From Candidatus Companilactobacillus pullicola (lineage in GTDB: Bacteria; Bacillota; Bacilli; Lactobacillales; Lactobacillaceae), in contig DXCM01000056.1 of the NCBI GenBank assembly GCA_019116025.1, positions 1 through 50,085 of the forward strand: a stretch of DNA of 50,085 bases. Direction: 5' to 3'. Shown here one piece after another: positions 6,797 to 15,501 of this stretch. A model generated the notes under the pieces. That model was not told the origin of the DNA, did not search any database, and saw only the letters and a program-made list of their open reading frames with translations. Numbering within the stretch: the stretch's first letter is position 1; each line of letters begins with the position of its first letter. The position numbers and the translations under genes were made by a program.

Positions 6797-8050
6797 TTAC
6801 TTGAAGAATAATTCTTTACATGCGTTAGCAATGGCAATCTTAACATGTTCAAATGTTAAGCCACCTTGAATATAAATAATGTAAGGTGCACGCATTGGTC
6901 CATCACATGAGAATTCGATACTTGCTCCAGAAACAAAGGTTCCAGCAGCCATAACGACTTTATCTTCGTAACCTGACATTTCACTAGGTACTGGCAAAAC
7001 ATTAGAATCGATTGGTGAGAACTTCTGAACCATTTCAGCAAACTTAACCATCTTGTCCGGGTCGTTAAATTCAATAGTCTGAATCAAATCTGTCCGGTCA
7101 TCGTTCCACTTAGGTGAGACGTTCAGACCTAATTTTTCAAAAATACCAGCCTCAAAAATAGCACCCTTGATGGCATTACCAGTTACTCTTGGAGCTAAGA
7201 AGAAGCCTTGGAACATCTCTGATAGACGACCAATCGTAGGACCTTCAGAAGCACCAATTCCAGGGGCTGTGAGACGGTAACTTGCTAGTTCAACTAAATC
7301 TTTCTTACCAACAATGTAACCACCAACTTTAGCTAGTCCACCACCGGCATTCTTGATCAATGAGCCAGCCATAATATCAGCACCAACTTCAGTAGGTTCA
7401 ACAGTTTCAGAGAACTCACCATAGCAGTTATCAACAAAAATAATGGCATCAGAAACTGTCTTGACTTGTTTGATAATTTCGGCAATTTCTTTGACTGTCA
7501 AACTCTTACGTACCGAATAGCCACGAGATCTTTGAATAGCAATGACCTTAGGATTTTGTTCTTTGATCTTCTTCTTCATCAAATCAAAGTTAACTTTGTC
7601 GCCATCCATTTCAACGTAATCAAAACCAATCTTATAATCGATCAATGAACCTTTCTTGTTACCAGCAGTTCCAATAACTTCTTGCATTGTGTCATATGGT
7701 TCGCCTGTAACGTAAAGTAAGTTGTCTCCTGGACGAAGCATACCAAAGAGTGCTGTTGCTAAAGTATGTGTACCTGAAACAAATTGTGGACGCACCAAAG
7801 CAGCCTCAGTCTTGAAAACGTCACAGTAAACAGCTTCTAGTTGATCACGACCACGATCGTCATCCCCGTAACCAGTAGTACCAAGCAAACTACTTTCGTC
7901 GATACTTTCTTTTCTAAAAGCATCCAAAACCTTACTTTGATTATCCAAAACTTGCTCATCGATTTCAGCCAATTTTGGAGCAATCATCTCATCAGTCTCT
8001 TTAATAACCTCTTTTAATTTATCTGGAAATGCTGCATTCCATTTAGTCAT
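6797..8050 (-). CDS. ynbB: PLP-dependent lyase, aluminium-resistance/methionine gamma-lyase-like family
   Basis: A 417-residue pyridoxal-phosphate enzyme of the family annotated as methionine gamma-lyase-like or aluminium resistance protein (YnbB in Bacillus). Visible features are TGYGDDDRGRDQLEAVY near residue 60, a VRPQFVSGTHTL segment, the cofactor-binding FVDNCYGEF, and the probable Schiff-base lysine in GSLIKNAGGGLAKVGGY at about residue 235. The exact substrate is not established. The start ATG at 8050 has AGGAGGG and overlaps the end of miaA by 8 nt, so the two are translationally coupled. In Bacillus glnR and glnA follow; here they are absent. Confidence 0.9.
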   Translation of the reverse strand: MTKWNAAFPDKLKEVIKETDEMIAPKLAEIDEQVLDNQSKVLDAFRKESIDESSLLGTTGYGDDDRGRDQLEAVYCDVFKTEAALVRPQFVSGTHTLATALFGMLRPGDNLLYVTGEPYDTMQEVIGTAGNKKGSLIDYKIGFDYVEMDGDKVNFDLMKKKIKEQNPKVIAIQRSRGYSVRKSLTVKEIAEIIKQVKTVSDAIIFVDNCYGEFSETVEPTEVGADIMAGSLIKNAGGGLAKVGGYIVGKKDLVELASYRLTAPGIGASEGPTIGRLSEMFQGFFLAPRVTGNAIKGAIFEAGIFEKLGLNVSPKWNDDRTDLIQTIEFNDPDKMVKFAEMVQKFSPIDSNVLPVPSEMSGYEDKVVMAAGTFVSGASIEFSCDGPMRAPYIIYIQGGLTFEHVKIAIANACKELFFK

Positions 8051-8969
8051 TGTGCCCTCCTACAAATTTTATAATATTTTCCTCGATTGTTTTTTGATAA
8101 TTATTATCATCACTAATATTATACCAATCTACATCCATTTGATTACGGAAATATGTAAATTGACGTTTGGCAAAATGTCGGGAATTCTTCTTAATTTCAT
8201 CTAAACAGCTTTCCAAGGAAGCTTGTTTTTCGAAATAGGGAAATAATTCCTTATAGCCGATTGCATTCTTAGCTTGGACAAATGTGTCTCGATGGTTAAA
8301 AACGTACTCTGCTTCGTCCAACAAGCCATTCTGAGCCATTTTATCTACACGCTGATTGATTCTTTCATATAGCTTAGGACGATCGTCAGTCAAACCAATT
8401 AAATAGAAATCTGCCCATTTATTGCCATTATCTTGATCAGTTATCGACTTGCCAGTTGTTCTAATTACTTCAATGGCCCTGATTACCCTTCGGGCATTTT
8501 CGACGTCTATTTTTTGATATGCCAAAGGATCTTCTTCTTTTAGAATAGCTTGAAGCTTATCAAGGCCCTCATTTTGTTCTATGGCAAGTAATTCCTGGCG
8601 AACCTTAGTGTCTCCAGTAGACTTACCACCAAGATTGAGATTATTTATCAATGAACTTAAATAAAATCCTGTTCCACCAACTACAAAGGGAACCTTTCCT
8701 TGTTCATTTAAATTTGTAATAATACTTTTTGCGCGTTCTTGAAAATTCTTAACTGTATACCTCTGGTCTGGATCACAAATATCAACTAAATGATGTGGAA
8801 CAGCTTTTAATTCAGCTGGAGAGTCCTTTGCGGTGCCGACATCCAGATGACGATAAATTTGCATCGAATCTCCTGAAATTATTTCACTATTGAATTTCTG
8901 AGCTAATTTTAGGCCTAACGCACTTTTTCCAACTGCGGTTGGACCGACAATTGCTATAACTTTTTTCAA
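8043..8969 (-). CDS. miaA: tRNA dimethylallyltransferase
   Basis: MiaA transfers a dimethylallyl group to N6 of adenosine 37 in tRNAs reading UNN codons. The 308-residue protein starts with the P-loop GPTAVGKSALGLKLA (residues 8-22). It has the ISGDSMQIYRHLDVGTAK substrate motif, the PHHLVDICDP segment, VGGTGFYLSSL and the ARRVIRAIEV helix, all typical. The start is a TTG at 8969 with GTGGGG upstream. It forms an operon with ynbB downstream and diverges from the DUF3042 gene. Confidence 0.96.
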   Translation of the reverse strand: MKKVIAIVGPTAVGKSALGLKLAQKFNSEIISGDSMQIYRHLDVGTAKDSPAELKAVPHHLVDICDPDQRYTVKNFQERAKSIITNLNEQGKVPFVVGGTGFYLSSLINNLNLGGKSTGDTKVRQELLAIEQNEGLDKLQAILKEEDPLAYQKIDVENARRVIRAIEVIRTTGKSITDQDNGNKWADFYLIGLTDDRPKLYERINQRVDKMAQNGLLDEAEYVFNHRDTFVQAKNAIGYKELFPYFEKQASLESCLDEIKKNSRHFAKRQFTYFRNQMDVDWYNISDDNNYQKTIEENIIKFVGGHND

Positions 8970-9055
8970 AAAATTACCCCACTTAATATAGTCTTTTATA
9001 GATATTTTAAAGGAAATAAGCCATAATGAGAACTAAAGACAGGAGGAATTATATT

Positions 9056-9250
9056 ATGGCAAAAAATCAAAAACATTTTCGTTTTGTTAAAGGCTTCCTT
9101 GTTGGTTCATTAACAACAGCTACAGCCGTTTATGGTGCACTACATGCATTCAAGAAGAAGGTTATCGAACCTGAAAACCAAGAAAATGAACGAGTAGAAG
9201 AAAACCGCAGACGTGCTAACCGTAAGAGTCTTCAAGCACACCAAGGTTAA
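9056..9250 (+). CDS. DUF3042 family small protein
   Basis: A 64-residue protein of the DUF3042 family known from lactobacilli and relatives. MAKNQKHFRFVKGFLVGSL begins a basic N-terminus followed by one membrane-compatible helix (about residues 13-30, GFLVGSLTTATAVYGALHA), then a charged tail rich in Glu, Arg and Asn. It is likely anchored by one membrane span; function is unknown. The ATG at 9056 follows AGGAGG at ideal spacing, so the ten codons upstream in frame are excluded. It ends at a shared terminator. Confidence 0.85.
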   Translation: MAKNQKHFRFVKGFLVGSLTTATAVYGALHAFKKKVIEPENQENERVEENRRRANRKSLQAHQG

Positions 9251-9270
9251 TCAAAATTAAATACAAACAA

Positions 9271-9309
9271 AAAATGCTGTGTCAGATTTTTTCTGCACAG
9301 CATTTTTTT
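9271..9309. terminator. Bidirectional terminator
   Basis: A stem ATGCTGTG/CACAGCAT, extended by CAGA/TCTG, is flanked by A-runs on the left and T-runs on the right, so it works for both the DUF3042 gene (plus) and the rhodanese-ending operon (minus). The stop codon region of the latter overlaps its edge. Confidence 0.9.
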
Positions 9310-9715
9310 ATAGCTTAGTAGTCTTTTTAGTTTGACCTTCCCAATCAGAAAAGCGATCCTCTAACCACTTTACATCAGTAAAGCCCCATTTTTTTGTTAA
9401 CTTGATAGCAGCACGAACACAAATATTCTTACTATCTGCATATAAATATACAGGAAGATCTGGTCTCAATTCGCCCTCATTATATTTTAATTGCGTATAA
9501 GGAAGACTTCTAGCACCAAGGATATGTTTTGCATCGAATGCATTTTTCTCTCTCAAATCAACAATTTGAGCTTTTCTCATTGTCTTTTCAAAGGTTTTTT
9601 GATCAATTGCGCCACCCATTTGTCTACCCTTATACCAGAAGTAAAGCCATGAGCCAACCCAATAGATGATAAATCCTATTACAATAACGTACAAAACTGC
9701 ATTTAATACTTGCAT
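9308..9715 (-). CDS. Membrane-anchored rhodanese-like protein, catalytic Cys absent
   Basis: A 135-residue protein: one N-terminal membrane helix (about residues 4-24) and a cytoplasmic rhodanese-like domain (IVDLREKNAFDAKHILGARSLPYTQL). In active rhodaneses a cysteine opens the loop after the fourth strand (pattern LYCxxGxRS). Here that loop reads LYADSKNICVRAA, with Ala at the cysteine position, so sulfurtransferase activity is unlikely; the only nearby Cys is six residues later. The domain probably has a binding or structural role. The ATG at 9715 is chosen over a GTG at 9721 by spacing from AGGGG. It is the last gene of the operon starting at fthC. Confidence 0.85.
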   Translation of the reverse strand: MQVLNAVLYVIVIGFIIYWVGSWLYFWYKGRQMGGAIDQKTFEKTMRKAQIVDLREKNAFDAKHILGARSLPYTQLKYNEGELRPDLPVYLYADSKNICVRAAIKLTKKWGFTDVKWLEDRFSDWEGQTKKTTKL

Positions 9716-9727
9716 TAACACAAACCC

Positions 9728-10690
9728 CTAACCAACTTTAATCAATGAAGCAGCACCGATAACACCTGCACCATTACCAAGACTTGCAAGTCTTAGTTTG
9801 GTTGAATCTTTGATTGTAGCGAATTCATTGTTACGCATAGCCTTATCAACTTTGTTAAGAAGGAATTCACCAGCAGCAGAAACACCACCACCGATAACTA
9901 CATACTTAGGATTCAATGTGTTAGCGATATTACCGAGAACGAAACCAAGTGAATCACAAACATAATCAGCAACGATCAATGCTAGATCATCATCTTTCTT
10001 AGCTAAATCGAAAACATCCTTAGCAGAAATATCTTGACCATCATCAAGCATAGCCTTCAATTCTGAGTTTCCAGCGTATTCTGAGGCACGGTCTCTAGCA
10101 ACACGTACAATACCTGTGGCTGAAGCAATTGTTTCTAGACAACCCTTCTTACCACATGTACATAGGAATCCGTTAGGATCAACAGTTACGTGACCGATTT
10201 CTCCAGCTGCACCATTAGCACCTTGGATTAATTGACCGTTAGCGATGATACCACCACCAACACCAGTACCAAGAGTTACGAAGACAACATCGTCAGCGTT
10301 GTTACCAGCACCTTGCCATCTTTCACCAAGTGCAGCAACGTTAGCGTCATTTTCAATAGTTACAGGAAGACCTGTTCCTTTTTCAATGTCACGTACTGGA
10401 TAAACTTCATTAGTCCAGTTAAGGTTGAATGCACCTTTGATTGTTCCCTTTTCATGGTCGATAGTACCAGGTGAACCTAAACCAATTCCATCGAATTGAT
10501 CAGCGCTCATACCGTACATATCGATATGATGATTGATTGAATCAATAATATCAGGGATAATCAATTGTCCGTCAGATAGAATATTTGTTTCAATACTCCA
10601 TTTTTGTTGAATCTCACCTTTTTCAGTAAGAATAGCAAATTTAATTGTTGTACCACCAAGGTCAACACCGATTAACTTTTTGTCTGTCAC
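9728..10690 (-). CDS. glk: Glucokinase, ROK family
   Basis: This enzyme phosphorylates glucose with ATP. The 320-residue protein has the N-terminal phosphate motif GVDLGGTTIKFAIL, the sugar-binding ENDANVAALGE, the GTGVGGGII motif, and the ROK zinc site CTCGKKGCLE. The start is GTG at 10690, overlapping the yqgQ stop by 4 nt (GTGA). The order rhomboid-yqgQ-glk-rhodanese is common in Firmicutes. It serves non-PTS glucose entering glycolysis. Confidence 0.95.
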   Translation of the reverse strand: MTDKKLIGVDLGGTTIKFAILTEKGEIQQKWSIETNILSDGQLIIPDIIDSINHHIDMYGMSADQFDGIGLGSPGTIDHEKGTIKGAFNLNWTNEVYPVRDIEKGTGLPVTIENDANVAALGERWQGAGNNADDVVFVTLGTGVGGGIIANGQLIQGANGAAGEIGHVTVDPNGFLCTCGKKGCLETIASATGIVRVARDRASEYAGNSELKAMLDDGQDISAKDVFDLAKKDDDLALIVADYVCDSLGFVLGNIANTLNPKYVVIGGGVSAAGEFLLNKVDKAMRNNEFATIKDSTKLRLASLGNGAGVIGAASLIKVG

Positions 10691-10917
10691 TTTGATCTGT
10701 CCTTTTCTTTCTCTTCTTCTATTCTATGCTCCCGTTTTAAGACCAATTGAGCATTGATAAAGGTCTTTTTGTCGATCATTTTACTCTCATATAGACGTTT
10801 CACTTCGATGAACATGAGCTCAATATCCCATTTTCTCTTACCGAGATGAACAAAAGTCCCATATCTTTTCAAAAGTTGCTGAACGTCATAAAGAGTTCTA
10901 AAACTCATCTCATCCAT
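10687..10917 (-). CDS. yqgQ: YqgQ family small protein (DUF910)
   Basis: A 76-residue helical protein, MDEMSFRTLYDVQQLLKRYG, then the conserved VHLGKRKWDIELMFIEVKRLYESKMI core that identifies the YqgQ/DUF910 family. Proposed roles (single-stranded nucleic-acid binding) are not proven. It overlaps the rhomboid gene by 8 nt and glk by 4 nt, so all three are coupled. The second Met (residue 4) is an alternative start. Confidence 0.88.
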   Translation of the reverse strand: MDEMSFRTLYDVQQLLKRYGTFVHLGKRKWDIELMFIEVKRLYESKMIDKKTFINAQLVLKREHRIEEEKEKDRSK

Positions 10918-11581
10918 AAACTATCATACCTTTTGCATACATATAATAAGAAATTATAACGATAAGAACTAGAGATAATATTCTATAAATCATCTTTGGA
11001 CGACGAATACCAGGTAATCCCAATGCATAGCCTAAGAAAAGTCCCCCAACGGCTCCACCAAGATGTCCCCAGATATTGATACTAGGCATCAATAGATCCA
11101 AAAGTAAGTTTACAACTATTAAACCTAGAAAACTCTTACCAATTTGTGTCATAAATTCATTTTCACGATATATAAATCCCAAAGCTAAGAAAGCTGCAAA
11201 GAGACCAAAAATCGACGTACTAGCACCCACTGAAATAGCATTATCGCTTCCAAAAGCAAAACTAGCTAAATTACCAGTGATACCACTCAAAAGATAAATG
11301 GTTAAAAAGCGCCAATGACCAATCATGGGCTCTAATATTTGACCAACATATAATAGTGTAAACCCATTCATGAAAATATGGAAGACACTTAAGTGTAAAA
11401 ATATTGGTGTAATTAGCCGCCACCAGTCACCTGTTTGAATACTTTCGTTAGTCATAGCTCCCATAGTCATTAAGGTAGCAGTATTTTGCGAACCCCCGGC
11501 TAGGACTTCAACTATGTAAACACCAACAGTCAATATTAGAAGTATCCAAGTTGCGTATGCATTACTTTGCCTATTAAACAT
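10910..11581 (-). CDS. Rhomboid family intramembrane serine protease
   Basis: A 223-residue six-helix membrane protease. Diagnostic motifs are HLSVFHIFMNGFTLLYVG in helix 2 (oxyanion His and Asn), the GASTSIFGL nucleophile motif in helix 4 (Ser of GAS), and WGHLGGAVGGLFLGY in helix 6 (catalytic His). It belongs to the short bacterial class without the TPR domain of Bacillus GluP. The frame is open 20 codons further upstream, but AAGGAT precedes the ATG at 11581, and that start overlaps fthC by 8 nt, like the other junctions of this operon. Substrates are unknown. Confidence 0.92.
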   Translation of the reverse strand: MFNRQSNAYATWILLILTVGVYIVEVLAGGSQNTATLMTMGAMTNESIQTGDWWRLITPIFLHLSVFHIFMNGFTLLYVGQILEPMIGHWRFLTIYLLSGITGNLASFAFGSDNAISVGASTSIFGLFAAFLALGFIYRENEFMTQIGKSFLGLIVVNLLLDLLMPSINIWGHLGGAVGGLFLGYALGLPGIRRPKMIYRILSLVLIVIISYYMYAKGMIVYG

Positions 11582-12146
11582 TTTGACTATCCTTATCCGA
11601 TTCAGCCGAAATAACCTTATCAACAGGCCTGTCCAAAACATAAATTGGCCAAGGAGCCTCTTTGTAATATTGTTGTGATGATGCTAAAGAAATAGTTTTA
11701 GTTGGGAATTTGGCTAGATATCGATCAAAATATCCTGCACCAAATCCTAAACGATTATGCCTATCTTTTGAAAAGGCTAATCCTGGAACAATTAAAAGAT
11801 CAGGAGGATCCATTAAATTATTTTCATAATTTTTTGGTTCACGAACTCCAAAAGGACTCTCTTCAATCTCTGTATCTTTTGTATATTTAACAAAAGTCAT
11901 AGAATAATCTGCAAAAGTCTTTGGAATATAAACTTCCTTGCCCATTTCCCAACATTGGTTAATGATTGGGAAAGTCGGAATCTCATCGTTTCTACTCAAA
12001 GTAATTCCAACACTTGGTGCATTTTGAAAATCTAAATCATTAAAAAGCTGAAAATAAATATTATTGATTTCTTTTTGTGCTTTATCTGATTTCATAAATG
12101 CACTAACTAAATCAATCTGCTTTTTTCTAAAGCTTACTTTATCCAA
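11574..12146 (-). CDS. fthC: 5-formyltetrahydrofolate cyclo-ligase
   Basis: This enzyme converts 5-formyl-THF to 5,10-methenyl-THF with ATP, recovering folate. The 190-residue protein shows the N-terminal SFRKKQIDL basic helix and the family signature PGLAFSKDRHNRLGFGAGYFDRYL (cut here: GFGAGYFDRYL near residue 140). The start is TTG at 12146 behind GGGAGTGA. It is the first gene of the operon fthC-rhomboid-yqgQ-glk-rhodanese, just after the rpmG terminator. Confidence 0.92.
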   Translation of the reverse strand: MDKVSFRKKQIDLVSAFMKSDKAQKEINNIYFQLFNDLDFQNAPSVGITLSRNDEIPTFPIINQCWEMGKEVYIPKTFADYSMTFVKYTKDTEIEESPFGVREPKNYENNLMDPPDLLIVPGLAFSKDRHNRLGFGAGYFDRYLAKFPTKTISLASSQQYYKEAPWPIYVLDRPVDKVISAESDKDSQNV

Positions 12147-12164
12147 CTAATCACTCCCAATCCT

Positions 12165-12200
12165 AGTAAAAAAAAACAACAGGGATTTTAACCTGTTGTT
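12165..12200 (-). terminator. Terminator of rpmG
   Basis: A perfect 9-bp stem (AACAACAGG/CCTGTTGTT) starts right at the rpmG stop and runs into a long T tract on the minus strand (A-run 12168-12176). Confidence 0.9.
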
Positions 12201-12349
12201 TATTTTGTTTCACGATGCAATGTAACAGTACGTTCGCGTGGACAATATTTCTTTAGTTCAAGACGATCGGGATTGTTACGCTTGCTCTTGCTTGTTAGAT
12301 ATGTACGTTCATGACATGAAGTACATTCCATTGTTATGTTTACTCTCAT
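12200..12349 (-). CDS. rpmG: 50S ribosomal protein L33, three-cysteine form
   Basis: L33 is a small protein of the large subunit. The 49 residues read [19 protein letters not shown], then [19 protein letters not shown] and [10 protein letters not shown]. Zinc-type L33 has CxxC twice; here the first pair is intact (CTSC) but the second is CPRE, leaving three cysteines. I recall this form from other lactobacilli, so it is probably normal for the group, but zinc binding may be altered or lost. It is placed between pbp2 and fthC and ends at its own terminator. Confidence 0.95.
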   Translation of the reverse strand: MRVNITMECTSCHERTYLTSKSKRNNPDRLELKKYCPRERTVTLHRETK

Positions 12350-12440
12350 CTTTTTGGAACATCCTTTCATAAATACTTAACTAAATTCAACTAATTAAAT
12401 ATATCATTTTTTACGGTATTTTAAAAGGTCAAATCAGGAT

Positions 12441-14549
12441 TTATTTCTGTCCTGTCATCTTATAATAATCGGTATATATCTGTTTTGCAAGTAATTGAGG
12501 ATATGAACCACTCTCACTAGTCAAATTAGGGAACACAATAGCCATCGCAATATTAGGATCACTATAAGGTCCAAAACTAACTAAACTAGTTGTAATAGTT
12601 TCAGGTGGATCACTGCTTGGATTATCAGGGTCATAGTAGAATGATTGGGCAGTACCAGTCTTAGCGGCCACAGCGGGCTTAATATCGGCTAATCTAGTAG
12701 CTGTTGTCCAATAACCACTACCATGAACGGCAGCATACATTCCTCGATGAACAACATCTAATTCATCATTTGTAAAACCAACTTTATTCAAAATCTTAGG
12801 TTGTGTAACAGATGTCAAAGCACCCTTTGTTCCATCATCCTTAGTTTTTTGAATTGATTGTACAATGTATGGTTTCATTCTATAACCACCATTAGCGATA
12901 GTCGAAATATATTGGGCCATTTCAATTAACGTATAGGCATCATAGTTTCCGTAAGATAAATCCAGTGCAGAACCGGTCTTCAATTGACCAGAACTATTCA
13001 GCGTGGCACCTTCGATACCAGTCGTTTCACCTGAAATATCGATACCAGTCTTCACACCTAGACCAAATTGATTGAAGTATCCTCTCAACTTAGAGAAGAT
13101 ATCGGAATCCATTTTAATATATGTACTTGGCGTGTACTTAGCGTTAGCCTCTTTCATTGCCAAGGCCATCATGTACTCATTAGATGAGAACTGAAGGGCT
13201 TGAACGGCACTTAAACTACTGAAAGTACCAATTGGGTAAACAGACTTCTTAACTGGTGTACCAGGCAAATAAATTGGTTCATCAGCTAAAGTATTATTAG
13301 AAGGTGAAATTACGCCATCCATCATGGCACCCAAAACAGTTGCACCCTTAACAGCAGAACCCATAACAAAGGTACGGTTGATAACACCTAGCGCATCTTC
13401 ACTAGTTTTACCGGTCTTAGGATTGTTATGAACCCCAGCCATAGCCAAAATAGCACCCGTCTTAGGATTCATGGCAACAACATAAGCACCATCTGAATAT
13501 TGAGTAATACCAGCAGATTTAGCAGCACTATATTGCTCATTTAAAGCATCCTGAACCTTCTTTTGGAAACTTGAATCAATTGTCAAATTAAGGTTGCCAC
13601 CTTTTTGACCTTTGTAAACGACTTTACTCTTCTTGATCTGATTATTAGAACCAACTTGAACTTCACGTTTGCTCTTAGTACCAGAAAGAATTGATTCATA
13701 ACTCTTTTCCAAATAACTAGTACCAACACGGTCATTACGAGAATAACCAGATGCTAACATGGTATTTAATTCGTCATCCGGAATACCTTGTTGCTCAGTC
13801 GAAACACCACCGATAATACTTTCGATAGATGTTCCCTGTGGATAGTCACGTTCCCAGTTACTACCGATACTTACACCGGGCAATTCAGTTAAATGTTCAC
13901 TGACTTCCGCAATCTCTCTAGCAGATAAATCCTTATCCTTTAAAAAGACAGTTGAAAGTGAGTAAGCTGAACTCATTTTTTTAAATAAAGTGGCCCTTTG
14001 AAGGTCTTTATCATTCAAATGAATACCTTGTTGTTCAACATATTTAACCTCATTGGCATAAATTTTAGTAGATGTTAATGCATCACCACTTGAATTCACA
14101 CGATATGACTTGGGCATCTGCTTAATAACTTTGGCGGATTTACCTGGTGCTGACAAAATATAATCAGCTTTGTCACGGCTAGTTAAATTAGTTTTTTCAA
14201 CGGTTAAATATTTAGTCAAGCGATTAACGATTTGATAAATATCTGTTGACTTGACGCTACCACTCTTAGTATATGTAATAGCATTTTGTGTCGAGTTACC
14301 AACCAAAAGTCTACCCTTAGAATCATAGATCATTCCACGAGGTACGCTGCCTGTCATTACTGTCTTGTCTGTTCGGTCAACCTCAGCTTGAAATTTACCA
14401 CCATAAACGATTTGTAAATATGCAAGTTGTCCGACTAACATGGCGAATAGCACAAAGACAATAAAAAAAAGCAGGTTTAGACGAAATGGAATAGTAGACT
14501 TCGCTTGACTACCTGTTCTTTTCTTTATTATATCAAGTATTCTTCTCAT
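12441..14549 (-). CDS. Class B penicillin-binding protein (PBP2-type transpeptidase)
   Basis: A peptidoglycan D,D-transpeptidase, 702 residues, anchored by one N-terminal helix (about residues 25-47) with the rest outside the cell. The PBP dimerisation domain begins with VPRGMIYDSKGRLLVGN. The transpeptidase domain has SAVK (active Ser about residue 398, within VMGSAVKGA), SSN (FSSNEYM) and KTGT (VAAKTGTAQ). It matches the elongation-type PBP2 of lactobacilli more than the division PBP, as no PASTA repeats follow. The start is the ATG at 14549 after GAAGGAT; a TTG at 14561 is less likely. It follows greA and the HesB-like gene. Confidence 0.93.
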   Translation of the reverse strand: MRRILDIIKKRTGSQAKSTIPFRLNLLFFIVFVLFAMLVGQLAYLQIVYGGKFQAEVDRTDKTVMTGSVPRGMIYDSKGRLLVGNSTQNAITYTKSGSVKSTDIYQIVNRLTKYLTVEKTNLTSRDKADYILSAPGKSAKVIKQMPKSYRVNSSGDALTSTKIYANEVKYVEQQGIHLNDKDLQRATLFKKMSSAYSLSTVFLKDKDLSAREIAEVSEHLTELPGVSIGSNWERDYPQGTSIESIIGGVSTEQQGIPDDELNTMLASGYSRNDRVGTSYLEKSYESILSGTKSKREVQVGSNNQIKKSKVVYKGQKGGNLNLTIDSSFQKKVQDALNEQYSAAKSAGITQYSDGAYVVAMNPKTGAILAMAGVHNNPKTGKTSEDALGVINRTFVMGSAVKGATVLGAMMDGVISPSNNTLADEPIYLPGTPVKKSVYPIGTFSSLSAVQALQFSSNEYMMALAMKEANAKYTPSTYIKMDSDIFSKLRGYFNQFGLGVKTGIDISGETTGIEGATLNSSGQLKTGSALDLSYGNYDAYTLIEMAQYISTIANGGYRMKPYIVQSIQKTKDDGTKGALTSVTQPKILNKVGFTNDELDVVHRGMYAAVHGSGYWTTATRLADIKPAVAAKTGTAQSFYYDPDNPSSDPPETITTSLVSFGPYSDPNIAMAIVFPNLTSESGSYPQLLAKQIYTDYYKMTGQK

Positions 14550-14573
14550 ATTATCCTTCAAAAAAGCGAATAG

Positions 14574-14870
14574 TTATTCATTAGATTTAAAAATATATTT
14601 TGGTCCATCAAGTTTAGGATCATATTCAACTAATAAATCATATCTGGCAAAAAACCAAGTATCACTATCAGTAATAAAATATGTAATTCCATCAACGACG
14701 ACACTGGATTCTGGATCAACTGGTTTTTCCTTTCGCATAGCAATTGAAAAACCGTCATGAACCATAGTCTTACCGTAAACCTTGCCGTAGAAATGGATCC
14801 CATCCCCAGGAACCAAACCTAGTTCCTCACGGAACCATTTAGAAGCTTCATCAGTTATCTCTATTTTCAT
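14574..14870 (-). CDS. HesB/YneR-like protein without cysteines
   Basis: A 98-residue protein with the HesB/IscA-like fold: MKIEITDEASKWFREELGL, a strand-rich core and a YDLLVEYDPKLDGPKYIF C-terminus. True A-type iron-sulfur carriers have three conserved cysteines; this has none, which is usual for the YneR-type branch in Firmicutes. It therefore cannot carry a cluster in the normal way, and its function is unknown. The ATG at 14870 (after GAGGTGA) is chosen over a GTG at 14879. It is probably cotranscribed with greA and the PBP. Confidence 0.85.
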   Translation of the reverse strand: MKIEITDEASKWFREELGLVPGDGIHFYGKVYGKTMVHDGFSIAMRKEKPVDPESSVVVDGITYFITDSDTWFFARYDLLVEYDPKLDGPKYIFKSNE

Positions 14871-14920
14871 TATTGTCACCTCAATATTTTATAAGGTTAA
14901 CATAACAGAAAACGTATTCA

Positions 14921-15397
14921 CTAAGCAACTTCTACGGACTTAACAGTTAAATCATAACTGCCAACGGGCGTATCAACTGTGACAACATCACCTGTGTGTT
15001 TACCTAATAACGCCTTAGCAATTGGTGAATCATTTGAGATCTTACCATTGTCTGGATCTGACTCAGCGGCACCAACGATTGTATAAACATCAGGTTCCTC
15101 GCCATCTTCTTGAACAGTAACTTTCTTACCGATTGAAACTTCATCGCTAGCAACTTCGTCAGTATCGATAACATTAGCGTATTGAAGCATTTCAATAATT
15201 TGTGAAATACGTGATTCAACAACACTTTGTTCATCTTTAGCAGAAGTGTATTCAGAATTTTCAGATAAATCACCAAAACTTCTAGCAATCTTAATTCTGT
15301 TAATTACTTCTGGACGTTTAACCTTTTTTAAATTTTCTAATTCTGCTTCAAGCTTTTTCTTACCTTCAGCTGTCATAGGATAACTTTTGTCTGCCAT
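14921..15397 (-). CDS. greA: Transcription elongation factor GreA
   Basis: GreA rescues backtracked RNA polymerase by stimulating transcript cleavage in the secondary channel. The 158-residue protein has the N-terminal coiled coil ([28 protein letters not shown], shown in part, residues 8-35) with the acidic tip DLSENSEY, and the C-terminal FKBP-like domain with [14 protein letters not shown]. It is full length. GAGGAAG precedes the ATG. It lies downstream of the mltG terminator. Confidence 0.97.
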   Translation of the reverse strand: MADKSYPMTAEGKKKLEAELENLKKVKRPEVINRIKIARSFGDLSENSEYTSAKDEQSVVESRISQIIEMLQYANVIDTDEVASDEVSIGKKVTVQEDGEEPDVYTIVGAAESDPDNGKISNDSPIAKALLGKHTGDVVTVDTPVGSYDLTVKSVEVA

Positions 15398-15442
15398 TTT
15401 ATAACTTCCTCATTTCTAAAAAATCATTTATTAACATTCTAA

Positions 15443-15482
15443 TTTTAAAATGTCATCTAATCAACCATGATTAGATGACATT
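15443..15482 (-). terminator. Terminator of mltG
   Basis: A perfect 14-bp stem (AATGTCATCTAATC and its complement) with a 6-nt loop sits between the mltG stop and greA. On the minus strand TTTTAAAATT follows, a weak T tract, so read-through into greA is possible. Confidence 0.8.
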
Positions 15483-15501
15483 TATTGATTCACTATAAAT
15501 A

